Of a stretch of DNA of 11,561 nt, positions 7,674-11,561 are shown piece by piece; within the stretch, counting starts at the first letter, position 1, and each line of letters opens with the position of its first letter. The stretch lies in contig CAIUCF010000011.1 in NCBI GenBank assembly GCA_903897565.1, forward strand, positions 1 to 11,561, given 5' to 3'. The notes beneath the pieces were generated by a model that was not told the DNA's origin, did no database searches, and saw nothing but the letters and a program-made list of their open reading frames with translations. The DNA comes from an uncultured Rhodospirillales bacterium (lineage in GTDB: Bacteria > Pseudomonadota > Alphaproteobacteria > ATCC43930 > CGMCC-115725). The translations under genes were made by a program, and so were the position numbers.

Positions 7674-8576
7674 ATGCGACGGCGACGACAATTGGGCGGG
7701 ATCGTGATCCTCCTGCCCTTCGTCCCGCCCTATGACTGGTCGGCAATATCGGGCTTCCTCGCCAGCCGCGCCATCCCCGGCGTTGAGCGGGTCGACGCCG
7801 CCGGACGCTATCATCGCATCGTCATGGTTGACGGTACCCCAGGGGGCATCACGATCTCACCCGAAGCCGGCGCGCTGCGGCTGGCGATCCAAGGGCCGGC
7901 AAGCGCCCATCATCCGGCGATCGCCGCCCGGGTTGCGCGGATTTTCGACCTGGCGGTCGACCCAGCGCTGATCCAGGCTCAGCTCGGCGGCGACCCATTC
8001 CTCGGTCCCCTGCTCGCCGCCCGACCGGGCCTGCGCGTGCCCGGCGCCTGGGACGGGTTCGAGCTCGCGATCCGTGCCATCCTCGGCCAGCAGATCAGCG
8101 TGGTCGCCGCCACTCGACTTGCCGGCAAGCTGGTCGCCCGCTTCGGCACCCCGCTCGCCGATATCGGGATCGCCGGCCTCACCCACGTCTTCCCCTCGCC
8201 CGCCATCATCGCCGCCGCCGATCTCACCGTGCTCGGCATGCCGACCAGCCGCGCCCGCGCACTCTCGGCGCTGGCCGCCGCCGTCCTCGCCGACCCCGAG
8301 CTGTTCGCACTCGGCCAACCCCTCGAGAGCGCGATCGCCCGCCTCAAAGCGGTAAAGGGGATCGGCGACTGGACCGCCCACTACATCGCGATGCGGGCGC
8401 TGCGCCAGCCCGACGCCTTCCCCACCGCCGATATCGGCCTGATGCGCGCCCTCGCCGACCGCGACGGCCGCCGCCCGACGCCCGCCGAACTCCTCAGCCG
8501 CGCCGAAGCCTGGCGGCCGTGGCGCGCCTATGCCGCGCTGCATCTGTGGATGTCGGAGACTCCGCCCCCGGCGTGA
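7674..8576 (+). CDS. alkA: DNA-3-methyladenine glycosylase II (AlkA type)
   Basis: A base-excision glycosylase that removes 3-methyladenine and other alkylated bases. From the ATG at 7674 it has 300 residues, close to E. coli AlkA (282). The AlkA N-terminal domain spans about 10-100 (LPFVPPYDWSAISGFLASRA, then IPGVERVD). It leads through VPGAWDGFELAIRAILGQQI to the helix-hairpin-helix LKAVKGIGDWTAHY (about 224-237) and the GPD-type catalytic aspartate, Asp253 in FPTADIG. The motif set is complete. GAGG (7659-7662) lies 11 nt before the ATG. The frame is open to a TTG at 7443, and in many bacteria this glycosylase is fused behind an Ada/AraC-type regulator. The residues just before GGIVILLPF could be a remnant of such a fusion, but this is speculative. 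It is convergent with the SDR gene, 6 nt apart. Confidence 0.9.
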   Translation: MRRRRQLGGIVILLPFVPPYDWSAISGFLASRAIPGVERVDAAGRYHRIVMVDGTPGGITISPEAGALRLAIQGPASAHHPAIAARVARIFDLAVDPALIQAQLGGDPFLGPLLAARPGLRVPGAWDGFELAIRAILGQQISVVAATRLAGKLVARFGTPLADIGIAGLTHVFPSPAIIAAADLTVLGMPTSRARALSALAAAVLADPELFALGQPLESAIARLKAVKGIGDWTAHYIAMRALRQPDAFPTADIGLMRALADRDGRRPTPAELLSRAEAWRPWRAYAALHLWMSETPPPA

Positions 8577-8582
8577 GCGTTC

Positions 8583-9383
8583 TCAGGAATTCCGCGCCAT
8601 CAGCCCACCATCGACGGGGATGATCGCACCGGTGACGTAGCGCGAGGCAGGTAGGCAGAGGTTGAGGCTCATCTGCGCGACCTCGATCGCGAGGCCGAAG
8701 CGGCCGAGCGCGGTGCGTCGCCGGCCAAAATTGTCCCGCATTTCGGGTGTGAAGAATTTCGTCAGGTCGGTCTCGATCGGGCCAGGACAGAGGCAGTTCG
8801 CGGTGATGCGATCGGGGCCGAGTTCGACCGCCATGGCCCGGGTCAAGGCGACGACACCGCCCTTGCTGGCGCTGTAGGCGCTGAGCTCGACCGACGCGCC
8901 GAGGCCTTCGACCGAGGCGATGTTGACGATGCGCGGCTCCGGCGCCTGTTTCAGCCACGGCAGCGCGGCGCGCACCACACGCTGATAGGCGGCCAGATTG
9001 ATCGCGATGGTCAGATCCCAGACATCCTCGTAACGCGGATCGTCGAGCCGAGCGAAGCGGCCGATCCCGGCGTTGTTGACTACGATGTCGAGCCGGCCGA
9101 AACGTTGCGCAATCGCCTCGATCACGCCCGGGATCTCGTCGCGCTTGGCGAGGTCGAGCGCCCAGGAAGCGGCAGTGCCGCCGCGGGACTCGATTTCGGC
9201 CACCACCGCCTCGGCGCCCGGGCCGTCGCGGTCGATCACCGCCACGATCGCGCCCATCGCGGCGAAGAGTTCGGCGGTCGCCTTGCCCATGCCATGGGCG
9301 GCGCCGGTGACGATCGCCACCGAGCCGGTGATCGCGCGGTCGGCAAGCATCGCCGCGACGGCGGGATCCTGGGGAGCACTCAT
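8583..9383 (-). CDS. Classical short-chain dehydrogenase/reductase (SDR)
   Basis: An NAD(P)-dependent oxidoreductase of 266 residues with a Rossmann fold. It has the dinucleotide motif TGAAHGMG (26-33), NNAG (103-106), Asn129, Ser157 and the Tyr170-xxx-Lys174 pair (YSASK). PGPIETDLTKF and YVTGAIIPVDGG complete the classical pattern. Asp51 at the end of strand 2 (AVIDRD) suggests a preference for NAD over NADP. It is the last gene of a three-gene operon: its ATG lies 4 nt after the MBL gene, with GAGG in the end of that gene 9 nt upstream. The substrate cannot be read from the sequence. The context suggests oxidation of an alcohol or hydroxyacid product of the hydrolase. The residues 1-15 ahead of the Rossmann fold are slightly longer than the family minimum. 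Confidence 0.9.
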   Translation of the reverse strand: MSAPQDPAVAAMLADRAITGSVAIVTGAAHGMGKATAELFAAMGAIVAVIDRDGPGAEAVVAEIESRGGTAASWALDLAKRDEIPGVIEAIAQRFGRLDIVVNNAGIGRFARLDDPRYEDVWDLTIAINLAAYQRVVRAALPWLKQAPEPRIVNIASVEGLGASVELSAYSASKGGVVALTRAMAVELGPDRITANCLCPGPIETDLTKFFTPEMRDNFGRRRTALGRFGLAIEVAQMSLNLCLPASRYVTGAIIPVDGGLMARNS

Positions 9384-9387
9384 CGGC

Positions 9388-10272
9388 TTACGCCTCGACC
9401 TGGAAGCGGAAGGTGTCGCCGTCGCGGACGATGTGGCCGGCGGTCGGCGTCGCGAAATGGGTGCCGATCACCAGGGTCTTGGAGCCGGCGAGTCGGCCGA
9501 AGACGTCCTGGCGGGTCTGCGTCGCCTGCGCCGCGTCGTAGTCGACGCCGGAGACCCAGTCGGGGTGGGCCATCTGGCAGGGATGATGGACGAAATCACC
9601 GGTGATCAAGGCCTCCTGACCCTTGGACGCAATCTTGACGCTGACATGGCCGGCGGTATGACCAAGGGTCGGCGTGAACGAGATCTCCTCGCAGATGCGA
9701 TGGTCGGTCTCGACCAGGTCGACCAGCCCGGCATCGAACACCGGCTGGATCGAATCGGCCATCACCGCGACCTGGGTCTCGCGCAGCAGCGCCGGGATGG
9801 TTTCCTGGTCCGACTGGTCCCGCCAATGCGTGAATTCGCGCCGGCCCATGAGATAGCGGGCATTGGGGAAGGTCGGGACCCATTTGCCGTCGACCAAGGT
9901 GGTGTTCCAGCCGACATGGTCGATATGGAGATGGGTACACAGCACGCGGGTGATTGTCTCCGGCGCATAGCCCGCGGCCTTGAGATCCCGCATGAAGGGC
10001 AGCTGGAGCATGCTCCAGATCGCGAAGATCGGCCGCGGCTTGTCGTTGCCGACGCAGGTGTCGACGATGATCTTGTGCTCGGGCGTCTCGATGATCAGCG
10101 CATGGATGCTGAGCTTCATCTGGCCGGTCTCGGTGACGAAATGCGGCTGCAGCCAGGGCATCGTCAGCAGGTTTTCCGGGGTTGCCATCGGGATCACGAG
10201 ATCAGGTCCCGTGATCATGTCCTGTTCGACGATTTTGGTGATCGTGACGTCACCGATGTGCCATTTCTGCAT
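9388..10272 (-). CDS. MBL-fold metallo-hydrolase (possible lactonase or esterase)
   Basis: A cytoplasmic metallo-beta-lactamase-fold hydrolase of 294 residues with a full dinuclear metal site: HLHIDH (His114, His116, Asp118, His119), His209 in LGHTAGH, Asp226 in TGDF and His272 in GTHF. There is no signal peptide. The arrangement is that of the lactonase/organophosphate-hydrolase side of the superfamily, which includes AttM/AiiA lactonases and methyl parathion hydrolase, rather than of glyoxalase II or RNase Z. A lactone or ester substrate is inferred. GGAG lies 8 nt before the ATG. It is the middle gene of the operon, 38 nt after the dehydrogenase and 4 nt before the SDR. Quorum-signal degradation is possible but unsupported, since no LuxI/R gene is in view. 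Confidence 0.88.
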   Translation of the reverse strand: MQKWHIGDVTITKIVEQDMITGPDLVIPMATPENLLTMPWLQPHFVTETGQMKLSIHALIIETPEHKIIVDTCVGNDKPRPIFAIWSMLQLPFMRDLKAAGYAPETITRVLCTHLHIDHVGWNTTLVDGKWVPTFPNARYLMGRREFTHWRDQSDQETIPALLRETQVAVMADSIQPVFDAGLVDLVETDHRICEEISFTPTLGHTAGHVSVKIASKGQEALITGDFVHHPCQMAHPDWVSGVDYDAAQATQTRQDVFGRLAGSKTLVIGTHFATPTAGHIVRDGDTFRFQVEA

Positions 10273-10310
10273 TCTTCACTCTCCGTTTGGTCGGATTATT
10301 GACGGTGATG

Positions 10311-11474
10311 CTACCAGGCAAGTGCGAGCACGTCGCGCACTTGGTCTTCCGAGGCGATCGGCCGGGCATTGCCGCTGACGCTCCTGGCCTGGAGCATCGT
10401 CATCGCCGGCGCGACGACACGGTCGAGATCGCCCTTCGCGATATTCACCTGACGCAGCCGCGACGGCTCGCCGAGCCCGTCGACCAGATCGCGGACACAA
10501 GCCGACAGGCTGCGGCTCGGATCGGGGAACAGGTGCCGCAGCCGGTCCTGACGCGCGGCGTCGGTGGCACTGTTCCACTCCAGCACCGCCGGCAGCATGA
10601 TGCAGGAGGTCCGGCCATGCGGGATGCCAAAGGCGCCGCCGAGCGCGCGGCCGATGGCGTGGCTGGCGCCCATCGGCACGCCGATGCTCGGCCCGGTCAT
10701 CGCGAGCCACATCGCGAATTGCAGGTCGAGCCGCTCCGGCAGGCCAGCCTTGCCGGCGCGCAGTTTGGGGAGTCCTTCGACCAGCAGTCTGAGGCCATGC
10801 AGCGCCGCGGCGTCGGCATAGGGATTGGCGGCGACCGACAGCACGGTCTCGATGCAATGATCGACGGCGCGAATGCCCGAAGACAAAACCAGCCAATCCG
10901 GCGCAGTAGCGGTCGCCGCGGGATCGAGGATGATGACATCCGGCAGCAGCGAGGCATCGTGGTGGACGTTTTTGACGCCCCTGGCCGGGTCGAGCACGCC
11001 GGCGATGCCGCTGAACTCGGCGCCGGACAGGGTCGTCGGCACCGTCAGCACCGGCGTGCGATGGGAATTTTGCGCGGTCGGGCTGGCCCGCCACGCAGCG
11101 AGTTGCTCCGTCGTCGTGTAGCCCTCGTCGAGGCAGAGCCGGACGATCTTGATGCCGTCGATCGCCGAGCCGCCGCCGACCGCGATCAGGACCTGAGCGC
11201 CGGCGGCCCGCGCCTGCGCAGCACACTCAAACACCGCGCTCTCGGGCGTATGCGCGGTCATCCCGGTGAAGACGCCGCGCAGCGAGGCCCCGAGTGCGGT
11301 CCTGATGCCGGCGAGATAAGGGTGATCGACAAAAGACGGCGTGGTGACGATCAGTGCGGCCTCGGCCCCGAGCCGGCCCATTTCGTCCCGCAGCGCCGCG
11401 CCCGCCGGCCGGCCATAGACGATCCGGCCGGGCATCTGCAGCTCGACCGTGCCTTGGACGGGGGGTGGGGTCAT
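10311..11474 (-). CDS. Iron-containing ADH / maleylacetate reductase-family dehydrogenase
   Basis: A 387-residue member of the iron-ADH fold, an NAD(P)-dependent alcohol dehydrogenase or reductase. It has an N-terminal strand PGRIVYG, the nucleotide loop VGGGSAIDG (99-107) and TVPTTLSGAE (144-153). The C-terminal metal domain has His206 in IRAVDHCIE, His272 in GASHAIG and His286 in GIPHGRTS. The usual aspartate metal ligand (GxDAxxHA in lactaldehyde reductase FucO) is Arg202 here, with an Asp moved next to His206. Maleylacetate reductases also depart from that site and work without metal, so a metal-independent or altered enzyme is possible. AGGTGG (11486-11481) lies 6 nt before the ATG. It is the first gene of the operon with the MBL hydrolase and SDR. 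Family is sure, substrate unknown. Confidence 0.88.
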   Translation of the reverse strand: MTPPPVQGTVELQMPGRIVYGRPAGAALRDEMGRLGAEAALIVTTPSFVDHPYLAGIRTALGASLRGVFTGMTAHTPESAVFECAAQARAAGAQVLIAVGGGSAIDGIKIVRLCLDEGYTTTEQLAAWRASPTAQNSHRTPVLTVPTTLSGAEFSGIAGVLDPARGVKNVHHDASLLPDVIILDPAATATAPDWLVLSSGIRAVDHCIETVLSVAANPYADAAALHGLRLLVEGLPKLRAGKAGLPERLDLQFAMWLAMTGPSIGVPMGASHAIGRALGGAFGIPHGRTSCIMLPAVLEWNSATDAARQDRLRHLFPDPSRSLSACVRDLVDGLGEPSRLRQVNIAKGDLDRVVAPAMTMLQARSVSGNARPIASEDQVRDVLALAW

Positions 11475-11520
11475 GCTCCACCACCTATGGATGATATCAC
11501 AATGCCCCCCTACACCTCTC

Positions 11521-11547
11521 CGTCATCCCCGCGAAGGCGGGGATCCA
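11521..11547. repeat. Palindromic intergenic repeat of GCGGGGAT type
   Basis: A perfect 8-bp inverted repeat, ATCCCCGC (11525-11532) and GCGGGGAT (11537-11544), with a GAAG loop, preceded by CGTC and followed by CCA. This matches a dispersed palindromic repeat very common between genes in alphaproteobacterial genomes. It lies upstream of the dehydrogenase operon and may continue past the window edge. It can form a stable hairpin and might end transcription coming from outside. Confidence 0.7.
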
Positions 11548-11561
11548 TCTTTCGACAGTCA

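Noticed and set aside
7339..7746. A 135-codon minus-strand frame covering the gap and the alkA start
   Set aside because: It overlaps the orphan-gene promoter and the alkA 5' end, is Arg/Ala-rich, has no ribosome site that I can see and resembles no protein known to me.
9073..10302. A 409-codon plus-strand frame opposite the SDR and MBL genes
   Set aside because: It spans two recognised genes with full catalytic motifs on the other strand, so it is a mirror frame of high-GC coding DNA.
11491..11496. TATCAT on the minus strand as the -10 box of the dehydrogenase operon
   Set aside because: The position is possible, but no -35-like sequence lies 15-19 nt upstream, so the evidence is too thin to list it as a promoter.

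Overview
The window is GC-rich chromosomal DNA with dense, high-GC3 coding on both strands. It most resembles an alphaproteobacterium, possibly of the Rhodospirillales. The evidence is a PhaR-type regulator, a PhaA thiolase, a short class III-like PHA synthase, a PduO-type adenosyltransferase and, at the right edge, a GCGGGGAT-type palindromic intergenic repeat of the kind common in that class. The exact taxon cannot be fixed from the sequence. I see no mobile element, CRISPR array, tRNA, rRNA or prophage.

Left block (1-3481): a polyhydroxyalkanoate (PHA) storage locus. A minus-strand series runs from a small PhaE/phasin-like gene (2724-2245) into the synthase phaC (2474-1209), with a 230-nt same-strand overlap. 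After a 197-nt gap comes phaA (1011 to beyond the left edge). The regulator phaR (2879-3481) is transcribed divergently. The shared intergenic region carries TGC/GCA palindromes that are good candidates for a PhaR operator. PhaA would make acetoacetyl-CoA, an unseen reductase (PhaB) would make 3-hydroxybutyryl-CoA, PhaC with its small partner would polymerise it, and PhaR would tie expression to the presence of granules.

Middle block (3485-6706): a RutD-like alpha/beta hydrolase (minus), a PduO-type ATP:cob(I)alamin adenosyltransferase (minus) and, divergent from it, a periplasmic DegP/HtrA-family protease with two PDZ domains (plus). These look like independent housekeeping or metabolic genes.

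Right-centre (6729-8576): an unrecognised 187-residue protein (minus) with an AT-rich promoter region framed by a perfect 7-bp inverted repeat, a 381-nt gap with no convincing gene, then an AlkA-type 3-methyladenine DNA glycosylase (plus).

Right block (8583-11474): a tight minus-strand operon of an iron-ADH/maleylacetate-reductase-family dehydrogenase, an MBL-fold hydrolase and a classical SDR. Its logic (hydrolase or lactonase plus two NAD-dependent oxidoreductases) suggests breakdown of a small lactone, ester or alcohol, but the substrate is unknown. Most of the window is ordinary. The parts most worth checking are the phaE-like/phaC overlap, the PhaR control region, the orphan gene at 6729-7292 and the ADH-MBL-SDR operon with its altered metal-site residue.
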